Assembly: GCA_963698885.1 (NCBI GenBank)
Contig: CAVOSJ010000002.1
Coordinates: 248,001 to 312,000, forward strand
DNA from: JBARKJ01 sp963698885
Lineage (GTDB): Bacteria; Nitrospirota; JACRHJ01
Length of the DNA stretch: 64,000 nt
Direction: 5' to 3'
The notes under the pieces were generated by a model. It had not been told where the DNA came from. It was given only the letters and a program-made list of their open reading frames with translations, and did not search any database. The position numbers were made by a program, and so were the translations under genes. This document shows positions 1 through 8,303 of the stretch, one piece after another (position 1 is the first letter of the stretch; the number at the start of each line of letters is the position of its first letter).

Positions 1-65
1 AAGCCATATTTCTGATAGAATATTAGCAGGAATGGTTTGCGTTTCCTTGGAGGTAATGAAGGAAA

Positions 66-902
66 ATGTACAAGTTAAGGACGGCCATGCTGATGGCGGC
101 GCTTACGGTCCTTCTAGTCTTGCTAGGCCAGGCCGTCGGCGGCACGAGGGGGATGTTCGGGTTCTTTATCTTCGCCCTGCTCATGAACTTCTTCAGTTAC
201 TGGTTCTCCGATAAAATTGTCCTCAGGATGTACCGGGCGCAGCCGGTTACGGAAACGGAGGCCCCGGAGCTTTACTCCGTGGTGCGGGGGCTTGTCCAGA
301 AGGCGGGCATGCCCATGCCGAAGGTATATATCATACCGGACGACTCGCCCAACGCATTCGCGACCGGCAGGAACCCGGACCACGCCGCCGTCGCCGCGAC
401 GGAAGGGATATTGAGGTTGTTGACCAGGCAGGAGCTCGAAGGCGTCATGGCGCACGAGTTGTCCCACGTGCAGCACAGGGATATATTGGTCAGCACCATC
501 GCGTCGGTAATGGCGGCGGCAATCACGATGCTCTCGCGGTTCGCTATATTCTTCGGCGGCCGGGACGATAGAGACGGAAACCCCATTGCGGCGATAGCCA
601 TGATGATCTTAGCGCCCATCGCGGCAATGCTCATACAGCTTGCCATTTCGCGCTCCAGGGAGTATATGGCGGACGAGAGCGGGGCGAAGCTTTGCGGCAA
701 CCCGCTCTACCTCGCGAATGCGCTTAGGAAACTGGAGATGGGTACCGAGAGAATACCGATGAACGCGAACCCGGCGACGGCGAACATGTTCATCGTGAAC
801 CCCTTCTCGGCGCGTGGGATAGCGAAGCTCTTCTCCACCCACCCGCCTATCGAAGAGCGCATAGAGCGACTCGAAGGGATGGCCAGGGGAAGGTCTTTAT
901 AG
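66..902 (+). CDS. htpX: HtpX-like zinc metalloprotease (M48 family)
   Basis: 278 aa, about normal length for HtpX, a membrane endopeptidase that degrades misfolded membrane proteins. Two hydrophobic segments lie near the N-terminus (about residues 8-27 and 31-47) and two more at about 141-165 and 173-195. The zinc site is HELSH at 130-134, and the glutamate of SREYMADE (about 199) is the likely third ligand. ATG at 66 follows GGAGG at 49-53 and an AAGGAA; an ATG ten bases upstream is out of frame. The next gene is phoH, so it may be the first gene of a cell-maintenance operon, but the 65 bases before it are too short to place a promoter. Confidence 0.95.
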   Translation: MYKLRTAMLMAALTVLLVLLGQAVGGTRGMFGFFIFALLMNFFSYWFSDKIVLRMYRAQPVTETEAPELYSVVRGLVQKAGMPMPKVYIIPDDSPNAFATGRNPDHAAVAATEGILRLLTRQELEGVMAHELSHVQHRDILVSTIASVMAAAITMLSRFAIFFGGRDDRDGNPIAAIAMMILAPIAAMLIQLAISRSREYMADESGAKLCGNPLYLANALRKLEMGTERIPMNANPATANMFIVNPFSARGIAKLFSTHPPIEERIERLEGMARGRSL

Positions 903-946
903 TAGATGGTCAGGGAGTGTTGGACTAAAGGCAGGAGGATAGCACT

Positions 947-1909
947 ACGAAAAAGGAACTTCTAATCGAGGCCGACGAGGACCTGAAGGTCCTGTACGGA
1001 GAGTTCGACAAGAACCTCCGGTATATAGAAGACACCTCCGGCGTTGACATCAAGGCCAGGGGGAACAAGCTTTCCATAGAGGGCGAGGAGCCCGCGGTCC
1101 TGAACGCCGAGAAGCTGATAAAGGACCTGGCGGGGCTTGTCGGCAGCGGTTATACGCTGAAGCTGGAGGACGTCAAACTGGCGATGCGGGCCTACGAGGC
1201 AGGCAGCGGCACGGGTATCAAGGATATATTCTCCGACACCGTGCTTATCGGCCACAACAAAAAACATATAAGCCCGAAGACCGAAAATCAGAAGACGTAC
1301 GCGGAAGCTATCAGAACCCACGACATCGTCTTCGGCATCGGCCCCGCCGGCACTGGAAAGACATACCTCGCGATGGCGGCTGCGGTCGCCGCGCTGTTGA
1401 AAAAAGAGGTCAACCGGATTATTCTTGCGCGGCCTGCCGTCGAAGCGGGCGAGAAGCTCGGATTCCTGCCGGGCGACCTGTACGAGAAGGTACACCCATA
1501 TTTAAGGCCGCTCTACGACGCGCTTTACGACATGATGGACCCGGAAAAGGCGGCCCGTCTAATGGAGCGGGGGACGATAGAGGTCGCGCCGCTTGCCTTT
1601 ATGCGCGGGCGCACGTTGAACGACTCCTTCATAATCCTGGACGAGGCCCAGAACACCACGTCCGAACAGATGAAGATGTTCCTGACCCGGATGGGTTTCG
1701 GCTCTAAAGCGGTAATTACCGGGGATATAACCCAAGTGGACCTGCCGGCGGAAAAGGGGTCCGGACTTATAGAAGTTATCAAGATTCTCGAATCGGTAAA
1801 GGGGATAGAGTTCGTGCGGTTCTCCGAAAAAGACGTGGTCAGGCACAGGCTGGTCCAGCAGATAGTCAGGGCTTACCAAAGGTACGAGGAAAAAAATGGC
1901 CGCCCTTAA
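947..1909 (+). CDS. phoH: PhoH-family ATPase with apparent ACG start
   Basis: PhoH-like P-loop ATPase, about 320 aa. Walker A is GPAGTGKT, and ILDEAQNTT is the family Walker B. The first in-frame ATG is at 1184, but protein-like sequence typical of PhoH N-termini (KKELLIEADEDLKVLYGEFD) continues upstream in the same frame to about 947. There a perfect AGGAGG (933-938) sits 8 bases before an in-frame ACG (947). No ATG, GTG or TTG lies between the upstream stop (926-928) and that point. Either ACG is the start or an ATG has been misread or mutated. It overlaps the next gene by 14 bases. PhoH next to YbeY suggests a role in RNA or ribosome metabolism. Confidence 0.85.
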   Translation, partial: TKKELLIEADEDLKVLYGEFDKNLRYIEDTSGVDIKARGNKLSIEGEEPAVLNAEKLIKDLAGLVGSGYTLKLEDVKLAMRAYEAGSGTGIKDIFSDTVLIGHNKKHISPKTENQKTYAEAIRTHDIVFGIGPAGTGKTYLAMAAAVAALLKKEVNRIILARPAVEAGEKLGFLPGDLYEKVHPYLRPLYDALYDMMDPEKAARLMERGTIEVAPLAFMRGRTLNDSFIILDEAQNTTSEQMKMFLTRMGFGSKAVITGDITQVDLPAEKGSGLIEVIKILESVKGIEFVRFSEKDVVRHRLVQQIVRAYQRYEEKNGRP

Positions 1910-3542
1910 GGGGGAGCGCGCAAGGGTGGGCGTAACTCTTCGTAAACAAGAAACGAAGCCCCTTTCCATCCAGAAACAGAACCGGCCGGCGGTGAAGCGC
2001 CTCCACTCCGAGAGGGTGAAGAAGGCCGTGATGGGCGGGTTGCTTGTAATCTGCCTGTCGGTCCTCCTGATAGACTATTCCGAGCTTGCCAGGATGTCTT
2101 CTCTTGACAGCCTCCAGACATTACTGGGGCTTCCCCTGGTAGTTTCCTTGCCGATATACGTCCTGTACAGGGACATTCGCCGCTACAAGAGGAGCCTTAC
2201 CCATGACCTCCAGAAGCTTGCGCTCGTATGCGTCATCCTCGTCGGCGCCGTCGCGATAAGCCGCGTTTCGGCGGAGGTATTTTCCACCTTCACCGCAAAC
2301 CTCCCAAGGGTCGGAAGGCGCGCGGGCTTCTATGCCGTCCCCATCTCCACCGCCGCAATGCTCGCCACGCTTTTGTTCGACATACACCTGGGCATCGTGA
2401 TGTCCATCGTGATGAGCATTTTCGGCGGGCTCCTCATCGGGCACGAGCTCATGTTCGGCTTCTATACCTTCATGGGGAGCGTCATCGCCAGCTTTTCATT
2501 GTTACGGTGCACGCAGCGCTCGGCGCTTTTGCGGGCAGGGCTCTTCGTGGCGTTGGCCAACATCGCCTCCATCTTATGCCTCGACCTCTACCAGCACGTG
2601 CTTTTTAGCCGCGCGGCGATATATGATATCGTCGCGGGTGTAACCAGCGGCTTCCTCTCAGCAATACTGGTCTCCGGTATTCTGCCCCTTTTGGAGTCCA
2701 TGTTCAAAACGGTCACGGACATCAGCCTCCTCGAATACAGCGACCTGAACCGGCCGCTTCTGAAGCAGCTTATGATGGCCGCGCCGGGCACTTACCACCA
2801 CAGCGTCATTATCGGAAGCCTCGCCGAGGCGGCGGCTGAATCCGTGGGCGAAAACCCGCTCCTGGCACGCGTGGCGTCGTATTACCACGACATCGGGAAG
2901 ATAAAGAAGCCGGAGTATTTCATAGAGAACCAGGCGAAGGGCGAAAACCGCCACGACCGGCTTACCCCGTCCATGAGCAGTCTTATTATTTCTTCGCATG
3001 TGAAGGACGGATACGAACTGGCGAAGGAACACAACCTCCCGCCGCAGATTTCGGACGTAATACAGCAGCACCATGGGAACGCCCTGATGAGCTTCTTCTA
3101 TGAAAAAGCCAAAAGCTCCGAAGGGTCCTCAGTGAGCGAAGACGACTACCGCTATCCCGGCCCGCGGCCGCAGACGAAGGTGGCGGCTATCGTCATGCTG
3201 GCCGATGCGGTGGAGGCGGCGTCGAGGGTTCTCGAAGAGCCGACCCCGGCGAGGATTTCCGCGCTGGTGGACAAGATAATCGGGCGGTTCTTCGTGGACG
3301 GGCAGCTTACCGAGTGCGACCTGACACTGAAGGACCTGACCGCCATAACCAGGAGCTTTAACCAGCTCCTCTCCGGGATTTACCACCACAGGGTGGACTA
3401 CCCTGGCCTGGGAATCCCGTCCGGAGGGAGGAAACTTGCCGGTCAAAGCGGCAAATTCACAGAAGAGCATAAAAGTTCCGACTGGCATGCTGAGACAGTC
3501 AGCCCTGAAAGCCCTGTCGTCCCTGGGTTGCCCAGACGCTGA
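1896..3542 (+). CDS. Short 7TM-HD phosphohydrolase (PgpH/YqfF-like)
   Basis: 548 aa membrane protein. Order: one TM segment (about 43-62), a short linker, a 7TM-type block (about 85-275), then an HD phosphohydrolase domain with YYHDIGKI and a later QQHH motif. HD domains of this group hydrolyse cyclic dinucleotides (c-di-AMP in the Listeria homologue PgpH). Family members are usually about 700-800 aa because a large extracellular HDED domain sits between the first TM and the 7TM block; that domain is missing here, with no in-frame stop suggesting a deletion artefact. The last 35 codons overlap ybeY by 107 bases and look atypical, so a lost stop or frameshift near 3430 is possible. Confidence 0.85.
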   Translation: MAALKGERARVGVTLRKQETKPLSIQKQNRPAVKRLHSERVKKAVMGGLLVICLSVLLIDYSELARMSSLDSLQTLLGLPLVVSLPIYVLYRDIRRYKRSLTHDLQKLALVCVILVGAVAISRVSAEVFSTFTANLPRVGRRAGFYAVPISTAAMLATLLFDIHLGIVMSIVMSIFGGLLIGHELMFGFYTFMGSVIASFSLLRCTQRSALLRAGLFVALANIASILCLDLYQHVLFSRAAIYDIVAGVTSGFLSAILVSGILPLLESMFKTVTDISLLEYSDLNRPLLKQLMMAAPGTYHHSVIIGSLAEAAAESVGENPLLARVASYYHDIGKIKKPEYFIENQAKGENRHDRLTPSMSSLIISSHVKDGYELAKEHNLPPQISDVIQQHHGNALMSFFYEKAKSSEGSSVSEDDYRYPGPRPQTKVAAIVMLADAVEAASRVLEEPTPARISALVDKIIGRFFVDGQLTECDLTLKDLTAITRSFNQLLSGIYHHRVDYPGLGIPSGGRKLAGQSGKFTEEHKSSDWHAETVSPESPVVPGLPRR

Positions 3543-3885
3543 GCTTTCCATCCTGATTACAGGCGACAGGAAGATGCGCCGTCTGAACCGGGAGTGGCGG
3601 GGGATAGACAGCACTACGGACGTACTGTCTTTTTCCATGCTGGAAGGGGACGGACTTGCGCAGCCGGATGACGCTCCGCTCGTCCTGGGGGATGTAGTTA
3701 TCTCCGCGCCCAGGGCGCTTGCCCAGGCCGGGGAAGCCGGACATTCTTTCGAGGAGGAGCTGCTCACCCTGCTTACTCACGGCATACTGCACATCATGGG
3801 CTACGACCACGAAAAGGGCAAGCTAGCTCGGCTCAGGATGGAGAAAAAACAAAGGGAGCTTTTAATATCCATAAAGAAAAGATAA
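3436..3885 (+). CDS. ybeY: Endoribonuclease YbeY
   Basis: 149 aa, normal size for this single-strand-specific RNase involved in 16S rRNA maturation and 70S quality control. The metal-binding motif HGILHIMGYDH is near the C-terminus and STTDVLSF lies mid-protein. The start is TTG at 3436 behind a purine-rich GGAGGGAGGAAA; the later ATG (3487) would cut family-like N-terminal sequence. The gene overlaps the upstream HD hydrolase by 107 bases, which is unusual and may reflect a changed stop in that gene rather than a wrong start here. Neighbours phoH and dgkA match the common phoH-pgpH-ybeY-dgkA arrangement. Confidence 0.92.
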   Translation: MPVKAANSQKSIKVPTGMLRQSALKALSSLGCPDAELSILITGDRKMRRLNREWRGIDSTTDVLSFSMLEGDGLAQPDDAPLVLGDVVISAPRALAQAGEAGHSFEEELLTLLTHGILHIMGYDHEKGKLARLRMEKKQRELLISIKKR

Positions 3886-4580
3886 AGCCCCAGAGCTGGT
3901 ATCAGAGCGCGAACCTGGCGATAGAGGGAATACTGTACGCGACCAGGACGCAAAAACATATGCGGCTTCATTTCACGGCCGCCGCGCTGGTCATCGTGCT
4001 GGCGCTTTTTTTCGGCCTGGACAGGGCTTCCTTCATCGCGCTCTCCCTGGCCGTCGTCATAGTCCTGGTGGCCGAGGTGATAAATACGGCGGTCGAGTCG
4101 ATAGTGGACTTGATCTCCGAGGAGTTCCATCCGGCCGCCAAGGTAGCGAAGGACACCGCCGCCGGGGCGGTATTCATAGCCTCGTTCGGCGCTTTCGTGA
4201 TAGGCTTCCTCATCCTGTACCCCCACGTCGCACAGGTAGTGAGGGCGGGGGTGGGCGAGGTCAAGCTTGCCGGGGAAAACGTGGCCTTCATGGCGTTGAT
4301 AGTCGTGGTCATCCTGGTGATCATGGCCAAGGCGTTTATCGGACGGGGCGCTCCCCTGACGGGAGGGATGCCCAGCGGTCATGCGGCCACGGCGTCCTCG
4401 ATATTCGTTATAACGCTTTTTTTAACGTCGAACGCACTCGTCGCGGGGCTTGTGTTAATGATGGCGGCAATGGTAGCCCACAGCCGCATCGCCCTCAAGA
4501 TACATACGGCGAGGGAGGTCATTCTGGGCGCGCTCCTGGGGGGGCTTGTCACGCTGTTAATATTCCTGCTGTTCGTATAG
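3867..4580 (+). CDS. DgkA-type lipid kinase fused to PAP2 phosphatase
   Basis: N-terminal half is a diacylglycerol/undecaprenol kinase of the DgkA type: three TM segments with the active-site helix AEVINTAVESIVDLI and the following KDTAAGAV. C-terminal half is a PAP2 phosphatase with PSGH, SR and an H-x3-E motif. Such fusions plausibly act on lipid carriers (phosphorylating and dephosphorylating undecaprenol-type lipids), which fits an organism that makes LPS and exopolysaccharide. The first in-frame ATG (3960) would cut off the conserved first helix (SWYQSANLAIEGILYATRTQ). No ATG, GTG or TTG exists in frame between about 3795 and 3960. I give 3867 (ATC after AAGGGAG) as a tentative start; ATA at 3882, overlapping the ybeY stop, is the alternative. 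Confidence 0.75.
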   Translation: MHKEKIKPQSWYQSANLAIEGILYATRTQKHMRLHFTAAALVIVLALFFGLDRASFIALSLAVVIVLVAEVINTAVESIVDLISEEFHPAAKVAKDTAAGAVFIASFGAFVIGFLILYPHVAQVVRAGVGEVKLAGENVAFMALIVVVILVIMAKAFIGRGAPLTGGMPSGHAATASSIFVITLFLTSNALVAGLVLMMAAMVAHSRIALKIHTAREVILGALLGGLVTLLIFLLFV

Positions 4581-4614
4581 GGGCGCGGTCCATAGCAAAT
4601 GAGGGAGGGTTCTC

Positions 4615-5532
4615 TTGGGTTTTTTCGACAAACTTAAATCAGGTCTTGCCAAAACCCGCAACAATGTCGTCACGGGGATAGAGAAAGCCGTCTACGGCAA
4701 GACGCAGGTAGACGCCGCGCTCCTTGACGACCTTGAAGAGGTGCTGATAGCGGCTGACCTGGGCGCGGAAACCGCGGCCGCGATCGTAAAAAAAGTGCAG
4801 GATAAACTCAAGCGCGAGGGGCTTACCAACGCGTTCGCGCCGCTTATCCAGAAGGAGATAAAGGAGAGCGTAAGGGATATATTGCGAGGCGACGCCGGGA
4901 CGTTCCGAGGCGGCGAGAAGACCCTTTCCGTCTACCTCTTCGTCGGCGTGAACGGGACAGGCAAAACCACCACCATCGGAAAGCTCTCGGCGAAATTTAA
5001 GTCGGAAGGCAAGAAGGTGATCCTCGCGGCGGCGGACACGTTCCGTGCGGCGGCGGCGGAACAGCTCGTCCTGTGGGGGGAGAAGGCGGGTATCGACGTC
5101 ATCCACCACAAGAGCGGCGCGGACCCCGGGGCGGTAGTATTCGACGCGATCGCCGCCGCGCGCGCCAGGGAGGCGGATATCCTCCTTGTGGACACGGCGG
5201 GCAGGCTCCAGACCAAGACGAACCTGATGGAGGAGCTGAAGAAGATAAACCGGGTGATAGAGCGCGAACTGCCGGGAGAGCCTTCCGAGGTCATCCTTGT
5301 GCTGGACGCCACGACCGGACAGAACGCGCTCAGCCAGGCGAAGCTTTTCAACGAGGCGGTTGGCGTTACGGGGATAGTCCTTACGAAGCTTGACGGTACG
5401 GCCAAGGGCGGGATAGTCGTCGCCATCGCCGCCGAGCTTGGGATACCGGTCAAGATGATCGGCGTCGGAGAGAAGCAGGAAGACCTCCAGCCGTTCAACC
5501 CGGACGAGTTTGCGGAGGCGCTGTTCGAATAG
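4615..5532 (+). CDS. ftsY: Signal recognition particle receptor FtsY
   Basis: 305 aa SRP receptor GTPase that docks ribosome-SRP complexes at the inner membrane. N domain helices cover about 1-95. The G domain has Walker A GVNGTGKTTT (111-120), the family motif DTFRAAAAEQL, DTAGR, and TKLDGTAKGG near the C-terminus. It lacks the long acidic A domain of the E. coli protein and starts directly with the amphipathic GFFDKLKSGLAKT, as in many non-gamma bacteria. TTG at 4615 follows GAGGGAGGG (4601-4609). It ends the plus-strand group; hypE converges on it with 25 bases between the stops. Confidence 0.95.
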   Translation: MGFFDKLKSGLAKTRNNVVTGIEKAVYGKTQVDAALLDDLEEVLIAADLGAETAAAIVKKVQDKLKREGLTNAFAPLIQKEIKESVRDILRGDAGTFRGGEKTLSVYLFVGVNGTGKTTTIGKLSAKFKSEGKKVILAAADTFRAAAAEQLVLWGEKAGIDVIHHKSGADPGAVVFDAIAAARAREADILLVDTAGRLQTKTNLMEELKKINRVIERELPGEPSEVILVLDATTGQNALSQAKLFNEAVGVTGIVLTKLDGTAKGGIVVAIAAELGIPVKMIGVGEKQEDLQPFNPDEFAEALFE

Positions 5533-5557
5533 CAGGCGGGGGGGGCGTTATGATATC

Positions 5558-6571
5558 TTAGCAGATCCTCGGCAGTTGTTCCCCCGCCAGCATGTCGATA
5601 ATCCTTGTCCCGCCGATATGCGTCTTCATCAGGACCTTCCCTTTTGGCGAAGCCGTAACCTCGCCGATGATTACCGCGCCCTTGCCGTAAGGGTTCTTGC
5701 GCATGGCGTCCAGCACGATATCCGCCTTATCCGGCGGGACGGCGGCGGCAAGCTTGCCTTCGTTGGCCACGTACAACGGGTCCAGCCCCAGCAACTCGCA
5801 CGCGCCGCGCACTGCGCTCGTTACCGGCAGCGCCTTTTCGTTTATCAGGATGCAGACGCCGGATTCCTCGGCGAACTCGATAAGAGTTGACGCCAGGCCC
5901 CCCCTTGTCGGGTCACGGAACGCGCGTATTTCAGGACACACGGAAAGCATATCACTCACAAGCTTGTTAAGAGGCGCGCTGTCCGAAAAAATCTCCGACT
6001 CGAAACCCAGTCCCTCGCGCTTGGACATGACAGCCATCCCGTGGTCGCCGATGGTGCCGGAGACTATTATCACGTCTCCCGGACGGATATTCCTGGGCGA
6101 TACGTTTACCCACTCCGGCAGGATTCCGAAACCGGCGGTATTGATGAATATGCCGTCCGCCTTGCCCCTGTCCACGACCTTCGTATCGCCCGCGACTATT
6201 TTGACCCCGGCCTCGTCCGCCGCCTTCTTCATGGAAGCGATGACCAGCCCTAAATCGGACAGCGAAAAACCCTCCTCGATGATGAAGCCGGTGGTGATGT
6301 AAAGGGGCGTCGCGCCGGACATCGATAAGTCGTTCACAGTGCCGTTCACGGACAAATCCCCGATGTTGCCGCCCGGGAAGAAGATGGGGTTTACGACATA
6401 GGAGTCAGTAGTGAGGGCGACTCTTGTGCCCTCCGGCGCCGGGATTACGGCCGAATCCTCCGAGCCGAGTCCGTAGCCGCTTCCGAAGACCGGGATGAAG
6501 TGCTTTTCGATCAGCTCCCGCATCATCCTTCCGCCGGAGCCGTGACCGAGCATAATTTTATCGTAGCTCAT
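5558..6571 (-). CDS. hypE: Hydrogenase maturation factor HypE
   Basis: 337 aa. HypE dehydrates the thiocarboxamide on its own C-terminal cysteine to thiocyanate, the source of the cyanide ligands of [NiFe] hydrogenase. The C-terminal PRIC ends with that cysteine. The N-terminal MLGHGSGGRM and the AIRS-type ATP-binding fold (DPTRGGLASTL) are clear. The chosen ATG (6571) follows GAGGAAG and overlaps the stop of the upstream PilZ gene as ATGA; a longer reading to 6607 is possible but would enter the PilZ gene. It is the last gene of hypC-hypD-PilZ-hypE. No hydrogenase or hypA, hypB or hypF lies in the window. Confidence 0.95.
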   Translation of the reverse strand: MSYDKIMLGHGSGGRMMRELIEKHFIPVFGSGYGLGSEDSAVIPAPEGTRVALTTDSYVVNPIFFPGGNIGDLSVNGTVNDLSMSGATPLYITTGFIIEEGFSLSDLGLVIASMKKAADEAGVKIVAGDTKVVDRGKADGIFINTAGFGILPEWVNVSPRNIRPGDVIIVSGTIGDHGMAVMSKREGLGFESEIFSDSAPLNKLVSDMLSVCPEIRAFRDPTRGGLASTLIEFAEESGVCILINEKALPVTSAVRGACELLGLDPLYVANEGKLAAAVPPDKADIVLDAMRKNPYGKGAVIIGEVTASPKGKVLMKTHIGGTRIIDMLAGEQLPRIC

Positions 6572-6928
6572 TCTTCCTCTTGTTGTTCCCGCTCCTTCTG
6601 AACCCACTCATCTATCTTGTCCTGTATCAGCGGGTCGAGGTCGATGAACCTCATTCCCATCCCCGGCTCTTTATTCGGCGTCGGGAGAGCTCCTGCTCCA
6701 CACCACCTCCGCCATGCATTTTATCGCGAAATCGGCCCTGGGGAGGGTAAATTCCACCTGGAACACCTCGCCCGGATTTTTTGGAGTGACGATCTTGACG
6801 AACACGCCGGAGCGGCTCACGTCGCGGGCGTAGCCGAAGAAATATTTCCGTTCGTCGCCAATTTTTGCGCGGGTCACCAGGACGTGGCTCCTGGTATGCA
6901 CTCTTCTCTCTGCCCCGGGGAAATCCAA
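6568..6928 (-). CDS. PilZ domain protein inside the hyp operon (frameshifted)
   Basis: Two adjacent frames together make one PilZ domain of about 119 aa. The first frame begins at TTG 6928, two bases after the hypD stop and behind AAGGAG. It carries the RxxxR-like ERRVHTRSHV and DVSRSGVFVK, close to the c-di-GMP-binding (D/N)xSxxG motif, and stops at 6671. The second frame continues the domain with GMGMRFIDLDP and a charged helix, ending in TGA at 6568 that overlaps the hypE ATG. Removing one base near 6673 restores one protein. A longer start at 6973 would overlap hypD. PilZ proteins bind cyclic di-GMP, so this may tie second-messenger state to hydrogenase maturation; whether the break is real is unknown. 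Confidence 0.8.
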
Positions 6929-6929
6929 A

Positions 6930-8027
6930 TTATCTCCTTCCGTACTTGTACCAGGCGGAACAGCTGCCCTCATACGAAACCATGCATGCCCCGACAGGGG
7001 TCTCAGGCGTGCATGCCTTTCCGAACAGCCTGCACTCCGGCGGGGTCTTTATCCCCTGGAGCACTTCTCCGCAGGCGCAGCCTTTAGTCTCCTTAGGCTC
7101 GCCCACCTTCACGTCGAAAGCCTTTTCCGCGTCGAACGCCGCGAACTCATCACGAAGCTTCAGTCCGCTTCCCGGGATGACGGCGATACCGCGCCAGTCG
7201 GAGTCGGACGGTGTGAAATATTTTGCCAGGACATGGCGCGCGGCCGGGTTCCCTTTTTCGGATACCGCGCGCTTGTACTGTATCTCCACCGCCGGGCTGT
7301 TTTCCTCCACCTGTTCGACCAGCATCTGCGTGGACTGGAGGATGTCAACCGGCTCGAAGCCCGATACTACCGCGGCCCGTTTATACTCGTCAGCTATAAA
7401 TCGATATGGTTCAGTGCCGATGATGGTGCTCACGTGTCCGGGGCAGAGGAAGCCGTCGATTTTAAGCTTCGGCGAATCGAGGAGAGCCCGCATTGCGCCG
7501 GGGATAGTCTTATGGACGGAGAAAATATAGAAATTATTCCTACGGGCTTCTATGGCCCTGCCCAGTGTCGCGGCCACGGCCGGCGAGGTGGTCTCAAAGC
7601 CCGCGGCAAAAAATATCACCTTCTTGTCCGGGTTTGACTCCGCCATCTTCAGGGCGTCGAAAGGAGAATATACCACGCGCACGTCCGCCCCTTCGGCCTT
7701 GGCGCGGCCAAGTGACGAGTCGGAACCGGGCACGCGCATCATATCGCCAAAAGAAGCCATTATGACGCCGGGCAATTTCGACATCGCGACCGCCTTGTCG
7801 ATATCTAAAACAGCGGTTACGCATACCGGGCAGCCGGGGCCGGATACGAGGCTGATATTTGAAGGCAGGAGGTCTCTGATGCCGCTTTTGAAGATAGCGA
7901 CGGTATGGCTTCCGCAGACTTCCATGAACTTAAGCTCGCGCTTCGGCCCGCGCTTAAAATAGGACCGGATTTTCTCCAGCAGGATGCGCGCAAGCTCAGA
8001 GTCCCTGTACTCGTCCACGTGCTTCAT
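6930..8027 (-). CDS. hypD: Hydrogenase maturation factor HypD
   Basis: 365 aa Fe-S protein that, with HypC, is the scaffold on which the Fe(CN)2CO group of [NiFe] hydrogenase is assembled. Family motifs are visible: FMEVCGSHT, SGPGCPVCVT, and the cysteine-rich C-terminal part (CACGEVLQG, CRLFGKACTP, GACMVS) that holds the [4Fe-4S] cluster. ATG at 8027 overlaps the hypC stop (TAATG), indicating translational coupling. The downstream PilZ gene starts two bases after the stop. Confidence 0.96.
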   Translation of the reverse strand: MKHVDEYRDSELARILLEKIRSYFKRGPKRELKFMEVCGSHTVAIFKSGIRDLLPSNISLVSGPGCPVCVTAVLDIDKAVAMSKLPGVIMASFGDMMRVPGSDSSLGRAKAEGADVRVVYSPFDALKMAESNPDKKVIFFAAGFETTSPAVAATLGRAIEARRNNFYIFSVHKTIPGAMRALLDSPKLKIDGFLCPGHVSTIIGTEPYRFIADEYKRAAVVSGFEPVDILQSTQMLVEQVEENSPAVEIQYKRAVSEKGNPAARHVLAKYFTPSDSDWRGIAVIPGSGLKLRDEFAAFDAEKAFDVKVGEPKETKGCACGEVLQGIKTPPECRLFGKACTPETPVGACMVSYEGSCSAWYKYGRR

Positions 8028-8266
8028 TAAAGCGCCCCGTCATATCCCTGGATGTCTCCGGCGATTTCGCGGATAATCTCCAGGGTTTTGAGGGCCTCTT
8101 CCTCATCCACCTTGTGGATGGCGAAACCGGCGTGCGCGATTATATAATCGCCGGGCAGGACATCCTGGAGGAGGTCCAGAGCTATTTCCCTCCTGGCCCC
8201 GCCGACATCTACGGTAGCCATGCGGCCCTCGACCTTTATTACCTTACCCGGTATTCCCACGCACAT
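8027..8266 (-). CDS. hypC: Hydrogenase maturation chaperone HypC
   Basis: 79 aa, typical HypC/HupF size. It begins MCVGIPGKV; the cysteine at position 2 is the ligand through which HypC binds HypD and hands the Fe(CN)2CO unit to the hydrogenase large subunit. HAGFAI is the second family motif. A GAGGGG ribosome-binding site precedes the ATG. It is first in the hypC-hypD-PilZ-hypE operon and has its own predicted promoter upstream. Confidence 0.95.
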   Translation of the reverse strand: MCVGIPGKVIKVEGRMATVDVGGARREIALDLLQDVLPGDYIIAHAGFAIHKVDEEEALKTLEIIREIAGDIQGYDGAL

Positions 8267-8303
8267 GTAAAATACCCCTCGGCAATCGTTACTTAAAGAT
8301 TAA

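Noticed and set aside
3129..3767. Long antisense open frame across pgpH/ybeY, and similar long antisense frames elsewhere (e.g. 272-700, 5697-6302, 17170-17829)
   Set aside because: They mirror well conserved genes on the opposite strand in GC-rich DNA, have no family motifs and no ribosome-binding sites.
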